Assembly (NCBI GenBank): GCA_018350325.1
Contig: JAEVLN010000015.1
Coordinates: 124,001-188,000, forward strand
Direction of reading: 5' to 3'
DNA length: 64,000 nucleotides
From: Globodera rostochiensis
Taxonomy: Eukaryota > Nematoda > Chromadorea > Rhabditida > Heteroderidae
Program-made: the position numbers and the translations under genes
In this document: piece after piece, positions 1 to 12,115 of the stretch
Position numbering within the stretch: the first letter of the stretch is position 1
Layout of the letters: every line of letters begins with the position of its first letter
Notes under the pieces: generated by a model
Told to the model about the DNA's origin: nothing
Seen by the model: the letters and a program-made list of their open reading frames with translations, nothing else
Database searches by the model: none

Positions 1-59
1 AAATCAAAAAGAACAAATTGGTTATGTTTTGGGCCTCTTCGTTAAAAAAGTTTTTTTAG

Positions 60-3000
60 GGGTTGCCTTGGGAGTTGCGCTTGCGTCAAGAATGCAAAGA
101 AGAAGCGCAAATTGTGTGCAAAGAATGCGGCTGGGCGCAATGTGTGCCAACGGACGCTGAAGACAAGAAGTTCGACCCAAACTACGAATGTTGCCCGAAT
201 GTTCGAAAAGAGCACAAGGGGTACTGCTGCCCCATGGGCTACGAATTCAAATGCTGTGCTGTGGTAGGCATTTGGGGCGAGTAAATGTGGAGTTTAGTAA
301 ATATTCCTCTTAGTTGCCACAGCAGAAGTACGCCTTGCAGCCGACGTTTATCGTAAAATTAAAATTAAACAGTCCGTTAAATATTTCTCATAAATCATTC
401 CAACAGCCGGAGACCATCAAAGAATTTGAAAAGAAATGCAAAAATAGCAAAATTTGCATTTGCGCTTTAACTTCTGATGGTTTAATGAGCGGATTGTGCT
501 GTGACCAAAGTTTTGATTGTGGATGTTGTAGAACGGTGAGAGTTTGGTGCAAAATTAATGGGAAGAGTCATTTCATAATTGAAAAGACTCAAATTATTTT
601 ATATTCAGTATTTTCCAGGATCCAACAATATCAAAGATCCCAGCGGTATTATTTTTAATATCTATTTTCTCCAAAATATTATTCTTGAAGCTGGTGCGTG
701 ATACTGCCACAGAGACATTGTGCAAAACTGAACTTACAGCAAAGGCGTTGGGTAAAAAAGGTGCAATAATCTGCCGGACAGAGCTTGGGAATCCGGCTAC
801 TGATTGTTGCGACGAAGGCCACAAACTTGAATTTGTGGACGAGGTCAATAAGAATGATTTGAATGTGAGTTAAAAGTTGTTTTAAATAAGATTGTTAATT
901 ATTCTTTAAATTAGAGCTGGCAAAAAATACTCACAGTTTTTGTACATCTAAGAAGAGAATTTTCACGCTTTTTGATTAAGAGAAATATTTTAAATTATTA
1001 TTTTCGGTTTAAAGAAAAAGGGCTAACTAAGCATCATTTTTGGTTATAAAGAGTTTAATTATAATGTTTTTTGAAAACAAAACTATAAAAAACAATTTAT
1101 GAATAAAATCTTCAAAACTTTTTGTACCCACTGCCAAAATTCAGTTAACCATCTGGGTCCCAACTCGGCGTGGACAACACGCGTGCCAAAACCAAATTGA
1201 TGAAGAAGCTCGCAGGCACTTGAGGGCACATTGCGTATGGGCGGAAGGACGCAAAGCCTCAAAATGTTGCCCGGAAAATTACAAGCTCAAGATTCGGGGC
1301 GACCCGGTGAGTTTTACTTTTTAACTAAAAATAGAACGGTTAAAATTTCAGATTTTTTGTCCGGTTCTGCCGATAAATGATGCCGTCAAACTTTTGGGAA
1401 ATTTGGCCAGTTTTAATAAGAAAAAATAACTATAAACGCCAAAGAAAAAAAACAAATCGCCTTTTGTTTAACTCCATCTTTTTAAAATCTCTTTTATCAC
1501 AATTTTTTAACAAATTTTTTTTTATATTAAGAAAATTGTTTCAAATCCAACGTTATTTGGTTGCTTTTTGTTGTGAAATTTTGTTTTATTCCCAACCGAA
1601 ACCGAAAAAAAAATTCCGTTTCTACGGTTCGGTCCGGAACCGCAACCCTAGAGAACACACGATTCTTTATATTTTGCAAGTTACAAAATATACAAAGTGT
1701 AAGAAAAATATAAAAAATTCTTAAGTTTGGCCCTCGAATATAACTTACTTTTGGGCACATTTACTGTCTTATCCATTCTTTTAAACGGTTTTCTTTTCCC
1801 CAAGGTCACAGAAAGATGGTATAATGGCGAGCCTGCTGTTTTCAATTCTATTATTGACACTTCACTTCCCTGCGGAGTCACCTGGTATTGGGTAATGGTT
1901 CTTTCATAATCATTTTGTTGAAAGATTAATCCTACATTATTCCGTTTAGGCAGTCCACCCAATTCCTGAACTCACATCTACATACGTATGTTTAATGGAA
2001 TCGTTTTCAAACAATTATTGACAGGAATTACACTAATTGGGAATGTATTAATGAGTTGTTTAGCATACAGTAGTAGGGGATGTGTTATTGAATTGTTGAC
2101 AACAATTACAATATGGTAATTAATGAATTGTTACAGCAATCCAGTAGTATGGGATCCATTAATGAGTTGTTGACAACAATTACAGTACTTAGTAAGGAAT
2201 ATATTATTTCTATCTTTTATAAATCAGGGACCGGTAGGCAGAAGTTACACGTGGATGGGAGTAAAAACGGTAAGTAGGCGATATACTTAATTACCTAATT
2301 AACTGTCATTTAGGCTGAAATGGTTCGGGCATTGGATGAGAGTTCGGACTGCAAACAAAAAGAAGTGTACTGCGCCTGCGGTGCATTGCATTTCGATCAG
2401 ATAATGAACGGAATGTGCTGCGACAGCGACACTTCCTGTGCATGTTGTTCGAAGGTGACAAAACAAAGAAAAATTAAATTTAATTGATATTTTAAAGGCT
2501 TTCGTTCTACATTAAAACAGCTTTTTACATTTTTCCTTAATTTGGATAATTACTTTAGCCTTTTAAAATTTGTGTTTTTTAATAGGGCCAAGGTTCAACT
2601 TCCATCAAATTAATTTTTGCAACTTTAGGATCCGACAATTTCAAAGCTGCCAACGGTATTATTTTGGCATTGGCATCTCAAAAAAAAGAATGATTATCTT
2701 GGGGAAGTGGGTGCGCAAACCTCGGCAAGTGCAAGAGTGCAAAGACCAAATGCTTATTGAACTTGGTGGACAAGAGCAAAAAACGGAGGCATTCTGCTTG
2801 TGGTCGGAAGGCTGGAAGGACGAATCAAAATGTTGCGGCGGAGACTATCAGCTTGTCCTCATAGACCAACGATATGCTGAGCATAAAATCCGCGTGAGAT
2901 TTTTTGTCTTTAATTATTTATAAAAGCAAATATTAGAATTTCACTTTAGCAATTAACATTTTTAGGTCGCTGAGACTCCATTTGCTGTAGTAAGTTTCCA

Positions 3001-3431
3001 TAAGTATGGCTTTTTTAGTCACAAAGTATCCAATTGGTTTGGAATTTTCTAAATCCGTCACTCTGATAAAAAAAAAACGGCGTTAAATTCGGCCATCCAC
3101 AAATGCAATTTAACCGTTTTTCGGAACCGGGAAAACACTGATTGGTCCTCTCCCATTTGATCGGTTGCCGCTAAAGTTTAAAATAAATAGAGCCATTAGC
3201 TAATTTTTGGTATTGATTGATCCAATCACTTTTTACTGGGTTTCCCGCTAGGCCATTCGCGGCTTCGACCGGCACCACCCCTTTTGTACCGCCCGTCGGC
3301 CAATGATCCATCTGAATGTGTGCGCTTTCGAGTGGTATTGGGTAATTACTTTACTTTTTATTTTAATTATGTCCTTTAAAATGAAAATTCTGTCCTTTCA
3401 GGTCCCATATCTGAGGCCAATGGGCGGATAG
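60..3431 (+). CDS. Modular cysteine-rich protein, 5' end outside window, one frameshift
   Basis: No family name recognised. Thirteen exons fit with GT-AG borders and all introns are phase 0: 60-263, 314-352, 407-535, 619-864, 1145-1306, 1805-1891, 1950-1985, 2228-2269, 2314-2454, 2629-2893, 2966-2989, 3252-3341, 3402-3431 (TAG). The chain is an internally repeated set of modules: a CxCG/MxGxCCD module (exons 3 and 9), a DPTISK-hydrophobic-Cys module (4 and 10, with exon 5 another relative of the Cys half), a module ending in WYW at the donor (6 and 12), and short linkers. Exon 1 ends with GYCCPMGYEFKCC, like both Cys domains of the gene at 22731-24963. Exon 10 is 265 nt, one too many, because of an A8 run at 2680-2687; this is a sequencing error or a real frameshift. 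No signal peptide is in view because the start is upstream. Secretion is inferred from Cys richness and the related gene. The exon set is well supported, the function unknown. Confidence 0.7.
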
Positions 3432-6400
3432 TGGCCAAGACAATTTCAGCGGATGCGTTGTAACATTTATTTTGAATTATTAATGAATCCCCAAGCTTAG
3501 TCTATTCAAATAAGCGCCGCCAAATGTTCGGTACCAAACAGTTCAAACTTTTTAAGCACTGCTTTTGCTGGATGTAAATGCCCTCAACGAAGCGCCACCG
3601 CCCGCCCCAACTTTTTTTCTTCCATTTTTATATTCCTCCAATTTAATGGTCCGTAGCGTGCATTGACGTGTTTTTAAAAAATTGCCGTAAATGCAAACAG
3701 TTATTGGTTAACTCGACACAATCTCCGATAATTAAATAAAAGAAATTTTGACTAAAAAACTAAACTTTAAAAGAATTCCGGTGCGCAATCGGACTAATGA
3801 ACAAAAAGTGTCATTAATGTTCAAAACGGCATAATTTATTTTAAATTCAAATTTTCCAAATTCTCCCCTCCTTTGCGCAAAAGCTCGCTACGGACTCTTT
3901 TTTGATATTCCCACATTTTTTCATCCTATAATAATCCCGTAAATTAAACATTATAATATATTCCTTTCTTTCTTTTTTGTTTATGTCCAATAATTCCGCA
4001 AAAATAATTATTATAATTTATTTGTTTCCAATATCCAGCAAAAGAATGCATTAAAAATTTCTGTTTATCCATATTCATTATTTTCTTTTAATCGCAGTAA
4101 TCCATCCTTTTATTATAATTTATTCTTTTTTTTTCACATTACCTAATTCCGTTAATTTTTATTTATTTAATTATTTATCCGCGTCGATTTTCCAATATTT
4201 TCTGCGGCTGCAATAATCCCAAAGTGCATTTTAATTGTATTTAACAATGTTAGAAATAAATTTATAAAAAGAAAATTGGAATTTATTTTAGAATGTTCAA
4301 TATGTACAAAAAGCGCTCCAAATCGCATAAATTATAGAGATTAGGAATTTTTAAAAAACTGGACCCGGGTACCCGCATTTTTTCAGTTCAAAAAATACCC
4401 GGACCAGGCCCAGTTCAAAAAATCCTGATAGTCCGGGTTTTTCTAACACCCGGGCCGGCATTTTTCTGAAACAATTTTGTGGTAGAAAAATGTAAATTTC
4501 GTTTTTTTCCTGAATGCGATTTCGTAAATATGTAGAAGATAGATCAACAAATATGTTGTTTTTAAAAAAATGGAGTTGGCACATCGCTAATGCCATCGGA
4601 GAAGTAAGGAAAACAAAAAAATAAACTTTTCGGTTTTTTATACAAAGAAATAGGGTAATACATAGATTCAATTCCCTAAAGATTTGAATTCAATCTCCTT
4701 ACAAATCTGTTAAAATATATGATTGTAGAGAGGACCGATTTATTTTTTTGGATATGCTATTTATGGTTAGAGAAGCGTAAAAAACATTTTCCCCGGATTA
4801 GCTGTATTCAAGATCTGTGAACCCAATCTGTCATCGTGATCCCATTGGCATTTATTAGGCCACAATATCAGCATAAGTTTAGGTTTTCTCTTTGAAGAGT
4901 TGACTTTTATTTATAAATTAATTAATTTTAAAATTATTTTGGCAGATTTTAATAGTTCGGAACCGATTGAGAGCAAGTTTTTATGTATCGTTTTTCCTCT
5001 TTTCACATACGCTTCCCCCATTAATAAAATTTATTCCCATAAATTTTCAAATATATTTTTTTAATTATAACAAAGATTGCCAATTTTTGTAAGAAATTCC
5101 CCGGCGCCGGACACCCTCCACTCTTTTTCCCGAAAAATTTTTCGAAGCAAAATGCTTAATTTTGTTAAGGAAATTTTCAGTGAAGCCAAATTTTCTTAAC
5201 CGCGTTAAAATTTTCAATTTTCTTCTACTTTCCATTGATGAAAATTTCAAAAAGTACCGTTTTTTTTAAATTTTGGTTGAAAATCTTTTCACAAATTGGG
5301 TCAACAATTCATTCGGCGACGCCTATCGGCGCTGTTGGAAGCAACGAAATCCAAGACTAGATACAACCCTGGTTTTGGGAGGATTGGCAGACACTTGCGC
5401 CGCAACCCAAATTCGACATTTGCGCCGAGAAAAAAATCTAACTAAAATTAAAAATTACGGAAAATATGGGGCATAGAGACCAAACTCAAAACCAATCAAA
5501 AAGGGGTTCGTTAGGCTTAGGCCTAAGCGAAACCATCAACTCGTTCCCCACCATCAACTCATTCCCCTCGAAAAAAATAATTCGAGGGTCTAGAATTCGA
5601 ATCTGACCTTTATTTCGACCAATTTCGAACCCCGGACCCGAATTCGAACAATTTTTGAAAACAAAAAATTGGGGTTATAAAGCTATTTTTATAGAGGGGA
5701 ACGAGTTGATAAAAAGGGAACGAATTGATGGTGGGGAACGAGTTGATGAGGTACGAGTTGGTGGGGAACGAGTTGATATTTTACCGGCCTAAGCCACCCT
5801 TAGGTTGGGGTTCATTTGGTGTCTGTGGACGATTACATTTTGGCCATTTAATGATCGAATGATTGCTTTCCATGTATTTAATTTTTGGGTTTTTATATTT
5901 TTAAAAGACTTCAGTTCCAAATAATCCCTTTGAGATTTGCTTTTTATTGACATCGCACCTTTCTTTTTAGTTTAAAAATGTATTTTCATTAATTATTAAT
6001 TATTTGATGTACTTAAATATTTGTTTTTTTGGGCTGTGAATAAATTTTTTATGAACGAAATTAGAAAGAATTTCTATGGCGTTGAGATTGGCGAATCGGT
6101 GCGTCTTTTTCGCAAATCCTTAAACATTTATAAAAAAAGATTGGCAAAATTCTTTCGGCTCTTTATGATCCGAGCTGATTGTTCGAGCAATTTTACATTA
6201 ATTTAAAAGCTTAAAAAATTGCCACGGTTTTTCCACGTTTTTGGGTTTTGGACATGGCAACCTTGCCCGCACAATAACTTCCCGGTAACGGTAATTGCCG
6301 GCTTTTAGCGTCTCAATTTTTATAAATGGAAATTATCGCTTTTTGCTGCCGATCGTTCAACCAATGATTCACTGTATTTTGCTGTGATGATTCATTTTAT

Positions 6401-7080
6401 TATTTTCTAAATTACTTTTATTTATAAGAGAATGCCAAAGAGTGCGCAAAAGGCTGTTCATTGGATTTAATTTATACGAGCGCTTGACTGCCGCTTCGCG
6501 GCAGCCAACCGCTCTTCGTTGTCTTTAATCTTTTTTTTTGTTCAATTTTTTCTGTTGCCTTGATTCTTGACTTGCATTGATTTTTGATTTTCCTTGACTC
6601 TTTCTTGACTTGAATCTTGACTTTTGCCTTGGCTCTTGATTGCCCTGACTATTGCCTGGGCTTTTAACTTGCTTTGACTCTTGACATACCTTGACTCCTG
6701 ACTTGACTCGTGATGAATTTCGACTTGCTTTGATTCTTGACTTGCCTTGTGGGGGGTGTGTCAGCGGTGCCGATAGGCGCCGCCGAGAAAATTTTTTGTA
6801 ATTTTTATTCAATTTTTGTTAAGAAATTTCATCAAAATTATAACGAAATTAAGCATTTTGCTTAGGAATTAAAAAAAAATTATCAAGAATATGTGATTAA
6901 GTTATTTCAAAAATTCTTTTTTTGTGCGCATTCTAGTTTAAAAATATTTGAAAATCAAAAAAATGTTCCGTTAATGGGGGATAGATGTGAAGGCCGAAGA
7001 AAGGCTAAAAAAAATGATCGCACTGAAGCGGGTTCGAACCCAAAACAAAACATACAAAAGACAAAACACTGACAAATGAG
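3432..7080. other. Gene-free, repeat-bearing stretch
   Basis: No exon series is supported. The first 900 bases are AT-rich, and 3490-3610 is the 3' flank that recurs near 11335-11520 and 21955-22130. At 4360-4460 a patch repeats CCCGG-type words in both orientations. At 5505-5805 the word AACGAGTTGATGG recurs in both orientations around a copy of the dispersed TTCGAATTCGGG repeat. Weak single frames at 6021-6206 and 6525-6812 are not believed. A copy of the upstream element found before the small secreted genes lies near 6325-6385 with no recognisable gene after it. Confidence 0.5.
6763..6784. repeat. GC-rich hairpin repeat (GATA loop)
   Basis: Arms of nine bases (GGCGGTGCC-like and GGCGCCGCC) flank a GATA loop, followed by GAGAAAATTTTT. 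The same hairpin is at 11882-11906, 14089-14112 (inverted), 14428-14452 (inverted), 14571-14593 and 22494-22517. Degenerate forms are near 5316-5340, 33920-33945 and 51205-51225. It stands out strongly against the AT-rich background. Confidence 0.75.
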
Positions 7081-7766
7081 GGCTCTTTTACACTTTGCCC
7101 CCCACAAAATTTTTTTTTTTTTAAACACTGGAAAAATGTGGAAAAATGTTTTTAAGGATAATTGAGGGTGTAGAACCCGAATCTGACATCCATTTAGACC
7201 AATTCCGAACCCCTAACCCGAATTCGAACAATTTTTGAAAAATTCAATTTTTTTTTAATTCACAATTATTGCTCAAAATCGATCCAAATGCACGGAAAAT
7301 TTTGTCAACCCGGCAACGGGCGCTCATACGCAAAGTATTGAAAGCCTCTGGCAAAAGATGAAATTGAAAGCCAAAAAGCGCTTCGGAGATGCACGATCGA
7401 CGGACGTATGATACTTATCTGCCAGAGTTTTTATGGCGAAAACAGTTCGGCAATTTTAATCTTGTGTTTTATAATTTTTGGTCCCAAGTGAGTGTTTTGT
7501 ACCCATGTGAGCGTGTTCAATAAATATCGGCGAGGGAACGGCGATTTCCGTGCATTTGGATCGATTTTGAGCAATAATTGTGAATTTAAAAAAAAATTGA
7601 ATTTTTCAAAAATTGTTCGAATTCGGGTTAGGGGTTCGGAATTGGTCTAAATGGATGTCAGATTCGGGTTCTACACCCTCAATTATCCTTAAAAACATTT
7701 TTCCACATTTTTCCAGTGTTTAAACAAACAAAAAAAAAATTGTGGGGGGCAAAGTGTAAAAGAGCC
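7081..7766. mobile_element. Foldback (MITE-like) element with 8-bp target duplication
   Basis: The ends are perfect inverted repeats starting GGCTCTTTTACACTTTGCC, and the complementarity continues for about 200 bases on each side. Both arms carry a copy of the dispersed TTCGAATTCGGG repeat. The element is flanked by the direct repeat CAAATGAG at 7073-7080 and 7767-7774. An 8-bp duplication is typical of hAT-type transposition. The ~200-base centre has no coding frame, so this is a non-autonomous element. Confidence 0.85.
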
Positions 7767-8698
7767 CAAATGAGCTATCAGTTTACAGGGGCGACACATG
7801 TAAAAAAGATTGAAATTTTGTCAAAAAGTTGGCAAGACCCACTGCCCATCCTTGCCAAAAATTTAAAAACCGGGATCTCCGACTTTCGAAATTATTTCCG
7901 ATAAACTTCTCATTTTTGTCGAAATCGAAAATCGAAATTTCGATACCTCTTTCTTGTTTAGAAACCTGCTTCTCTCGATTTTAAAAATATTTAATTTTTA
8001 AGTATTATTAAAAAAATCCCGTTACAAATTACTGGAGTTTTCCATTATTGACGAAATTGGATTTTTGTTAATTTTCCATTATTATGATGAAACTGTAGTT
8101 TACAAAAAAAAGAATGAAGCAGAAACAACGGCGGTGGAAGAAACTCTAACGCTTCTTTGCCTATTTTTATCTATTATTTCACACAAAAAAGCAGATGTTT
8201 TTTTCTATCACTGTCTATTTTGTTTTCTTTCTCCCTTTTGTTTTCCTGTCTCCTCAAAAGTTTTCGTGTCAAAAAAAAATCAAAAAAAATTCAAAAAATA
8301 TACGTACGTTCGCGACTGACTTAGTATGGGTTAAGATTTATGACAACTTTTTGGGTATTTCGTAAACAAACAAATTGGTTCGGCTGGCCTTCCGCCCAAA
8401 AAAGCAGAATTGAAATAAATAATATTTTTTTGTAAGTGATTTTCTTCAAATTATTTTTGTGAACTGACAACCGCTCGTAATTTAATCAGCTTCTCACGAC
8501 ACACACTTTCACAAGTTTAAGCTAAAAAAGGGGAACCTCCCCACCGTTAAGTTCCTTTTTGGCTGTTCGTTTTAATCAAATAAAAGCATTTCGAGGGAGG
8601 GGCCATCTCCATTTTTTAGGCAAACATTTTAAATTTCGTCCAATTATTTGGTTGTCTTAAATCCCATAATAATTTTAAGTTCTCGTTTAAAATTTAAA
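7767..8698. other. No gene seen
   Basis: AT-rich DNA between the foldback element and the segmental duplication. One 84-codon frame at 8065-8319 is low-complexity and has no relative in the window, so it was not called. Confidence 0.4.
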
Positions 8699-9754
8699 AA
8701 TACTTTTTCTGTTTAAATTGTTAAAATGCCTTAAGCAAAAAATGTTATTACTTGTAGATCGATCTTCTACTACACAGATTATTTGAGCCGGGCCCGGACC
8801 GGGTCTAACTAAGCTAGGAAAATCAGAGTACCGGGCCCGATTTTTCAAAATTCTGAAACTTAAAATTTGTGCGATTTGGAGCGTGCTAAAACCGGCGCCT
8901 AACCGAAAACACCGGTACCCACGGGTTTGAAACCGCTTTTGATGAACCCTATTTCTCACTGGACAACTTAATTCTACATCATTACTAACTATATTTTATT
9001 ACGAATTTTACGTGACTGCTAGGAAACCCAATCTAACAATTCTTAATTAAAAAATGGAACCCCATTTTGTAGTAAATTCAGAACATTTTCATTGTGAAAT
9101 TTTTATTATTTTACGGGGCCAAAATTTGCGAAAATGCCATTCAATCGTTGACATAATGTCAGGGTTCGGATCTCAAAATTTTTAAAATCCGCATTGGAGC
9201 AATAAAAAATCCTCATTTGATACCTAAAATCCGCATATTCGACATTTCTTCATTAAAACCAAAAATTTAAGTAACCAAAGCTTTATTCGTTATATTTCTG
9301 GTTGCCACAATCGACTTAAAGCAACTTCCTGTCACAAATGAGTATTTATAGCGACAAAAATTTTTGTTTCAAATCCGATATCCGATCTGACAAATTTTGG
9401 GATCCGATCCGAAATCCGTATCCGACTTTTTTCTCAAGGGCAATCCGATCCGAAATCCGTATCCGATTTTTTTTCCTCATCCGTTGCAACCCTGTTGCCG
9501 ACACAGTAATTTAGAGTTTGTAAAAGGACATACAGATTTTATTTCGGGAGTTTGGAGAATGGAATTGTTTGTTTTAGAGCCTAATTTGGACAATAAAACT
9601 AGGAACTAAAATTGAACTCTGAACATTATCGCAATAATTTGTTTCGTAAATATTTGAATTTCTACGCGAAAAGCAATGGTTGCCATTTCAATTCTTCTTA
9701 ACATAAAAAACAAATTCCGACTATTTATGCAATGAATTGTATAGCAGTAGTGAC

Positions 9755-10019
9755 TCATGCCTGGACGACAGTGTCAAATTCTGTTCCCGTCTGCAGTTAA
9801 ACGAACTCGTTTGCATTTGGATGTCGTCTAAAATTCAAATTCAAATTTAAATTTAAAATAACTTTTACCGCCAACATTGGAGGAGGTGTCGGCAAATGAA
9901 AGTCAAGTTGAGCTTTTTGGAATTGGTCCCAGAAAAGCTTGTGCCCATTTTCGACCCTTGCCCAGACAAAATCGTCGGTCGTATAATCGCTGTCAGTACA
10001 TCCCCATTCCGTCGTCAAG
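9755..10019 (-). pseudogene. Orphan 3' exons of a Cys-rich gene (intact frame, copy 1)
   Basis: Two joined exons on the minus strand: 10019-9869, starting behind an ATAG acceptor and ending at a GCG/GTAAAA donor, and 9790-9755, which reads twelve codons to TGA in the matching phase. The first contains TEWGCTDSDYTTDD and PTPPPMLA; EWGC also occurs in the last exon of the gene at 22731-24963, suggesting a distant relation. Upstream on this strand lies the hairpin element, so no 5' exons can be found. The copy at 20615-20880 has an extra base. Probably a truncated gene end; transcription cannot be judged. Confidence 0.5.
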
Positions 10020-10039
10020 CTATAAAATTTAAAAAGAGG

Positions 10040-10475
10040 GAAAAAATAAAATGAATCATAAAATAAACTGAAACAAAATTAAATGCCGGTGGAGAGAGAA
10101 TTAAATATGATTAATCATTTGAATCGAACAAACGCCTAACTGGAACGAACATAAATTTCAAACAAAAGAATAACAAAATGTGAAATTAAAAAAATATATT
10201 ATTTTGAATCTAACAACAACATAATTTTCAAATAAATGAGTAACAAAATGGAACAATTAAATGTTAACAAAAAAAATAATATTTTTAAATTTAAAATAAT
10301 ATTTTTTGTTATCATTTTATTTTTCCATTTTGTTATTCATTTATTTAACGTTATGTTCGTATCATTTGGCTTTTGTTCGATTCAAATGATTAATCATATT
10401 TCAGTCTCTCTCCACCGACATTTCATTTTGTTTTATTTTATTTTAATGATTCAATCCGGTGGCGTCTTTAAAATT
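10040..10475. repeat. Long AT-rich hairpin element
   Basis: The left arm (about 10045-10245) and right arm (about 10290-10470) are reverse complements, sharing GATTAATCATTTGAATCGAAC and GGTGGAGAGAG-type blocks. In copy 2 the left arm and centre are present (about 20900-21250) but the right arm stops abruptly at 21260, right where the two duplication copies stop matching. The hairpin probably took part in the rearrangement. No coding capacity. Confidence 0.7.
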
Positions 10476-10982
10476 CAAAAATAGACTCTCAAACACACAC
10501 ACAAGAAAAATAATACAAAATGCTAAATTTTTCAAAAACATATTTATCACTTTTGATAAGAAAACGCCATTTAAAAACCAAGTACCATTTAGAATTTAAA
10601 AGATTCAGGTACCCCAAAAAGAAAAAAGGTCTGATAACATTTCGCCGAGTAAGCCAAAATCGGACAATTTACCATAGAAAAGCATTAACTTCTAGCATCT
10701 TTTTTACTAAGCCTAATCTTAATTAATAACAAACAAAACTTAATTTTAACAAAGTTTTTGAATTTACTCGACGAAATGTCCAATTTTGGCCTACTCGGCG
10801 AATGTCACACACGAGAAAAACCGTTAAAAAAAAAGTTTGGAACTCTAATTTAGGCCTATCGTTGCCTTCAGAAAACTAACTCATCCTAAGTCCCTAACAA
10901 AAGCATTAAATTTCGAAGCTTATCTATCTACAATTTTTTTACGCTTTAGGTATGCGATATGCTTAATTACCTAATTATTGTC

Positions 10983-11345
10983 ATTTAGGCTAAATTTCAA
11001 AGCTGCCGACGGTATTATCTTGGCATTGGCATCTCAAAAAAATGATTGATTATCTTGGGGTGGCCTCCTCCCATTTGATCGATTGCCGCTAAAGTTTAAA
11101 ATAAATAGAGCCATTAGCTAATTTTTGGTATTGATTGATCCAATCACTTTTTTATTGGTTTTCCCGCCAGGCCATTCGCGGCTTCGACCGGCACCACTCC
11201 TTTTGTACCGCCCGTCGGCCAATGATCCATCTGAATGTGTGCGCTTACGAGTGGTATTGGGTAATTACTTTACTTTTTATTTTAATTATGTCTTCTAATA
11301 TTGAGATTTTGTCCTTTCAGGTCCCAAATCTGATATTCAAATAAG
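10983..11345 (+). pseudogene. Decayed 3' exons of the modular Cys-rich gene (copy 1)
   Basis: It matches the 3' end of the gene at 60-3431. After the acceptor of the former Cys exon only a few bases remain, joined to the middle of the DPTISK exon by a deletion. That exon is then fused to intron sequence, and the penultimate exon (11171-11260, ending EWYW at a GTAATT donor) and last exon (VPNLIFK, stop at 11345) follow. Splice borders of the last two exons are intact, but the Cys modules are gone. Confidence 0.7.
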
Positions 11346-12115
11346 CGCCGCCAAATGTTCGTTCGGATTTTTCAGTAATAAAATTATCAAAATTTTGGAC
11401 TGAACAGAGCCAAGCTTTTAATTACAATTACCTTTCAGTTTTTTTCAAATTTAGGCGCTGCTTGTGTTGGTTGAATGAAAATGCCCTCCGGGAAGCGCCA
11501 CCGCCTCCAACATTTTCTGTTTATTGATTAATTCGACTAATCTCCAATAATTAAAATTTAAAAGAGGTTTTGTCTAAAAAAATACATTTTCAAAGAATTT
11601 TGCCTGGTGAGTAAATTGGACCAAATTATTGCACTCTGTTTTGAACCAAAAATGACATTAATGGTTAAAAAAAGGCAATATTTATTTTAAAATAATTTTT
11701 TAAATCTTTTGGTAACCGAAATAGCTTAAATTAATCACAGCTTTAAAATGCTTTAAAGTTTGTTGAGCATATGTATTTCCTTAAAAAATATTTTCCTCAT
11801 TGTCTTCAACTTTCAATTGCCTCAGCATCAAATTTTTTGAGAATTCTGGCTTCACTTCTGCTGCTGGAGCTGAGAAAAGGGTCGGCGGTGCCGATAGACG
11901 CCGCCGGGGAAAATTTTTAGGATTTTTGAGTCAACTCCATTTAAAAAATGCGGGATTGCGGCGCGGGATCCCGCAAAATCCCGCGCGGGATCAATCCCGC
12001 GCCGCACTCTATTTTCGCGTTGGTTTAAGCTTTTAATGACAAGTTTGAATGTTTAAATTTCGAGTGATCAATTGGCGTTATGTTTTATCATTTCTACAAA
12101 TTCCTTTCTGATTAA

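Noticed and set aside
6525..6812. 95-codon Ser/Lys-rich minus-strand frame
   Set aside because: Built from reiterated CTTGACTTGACTC words and a dispersed hairpin; no splice support.
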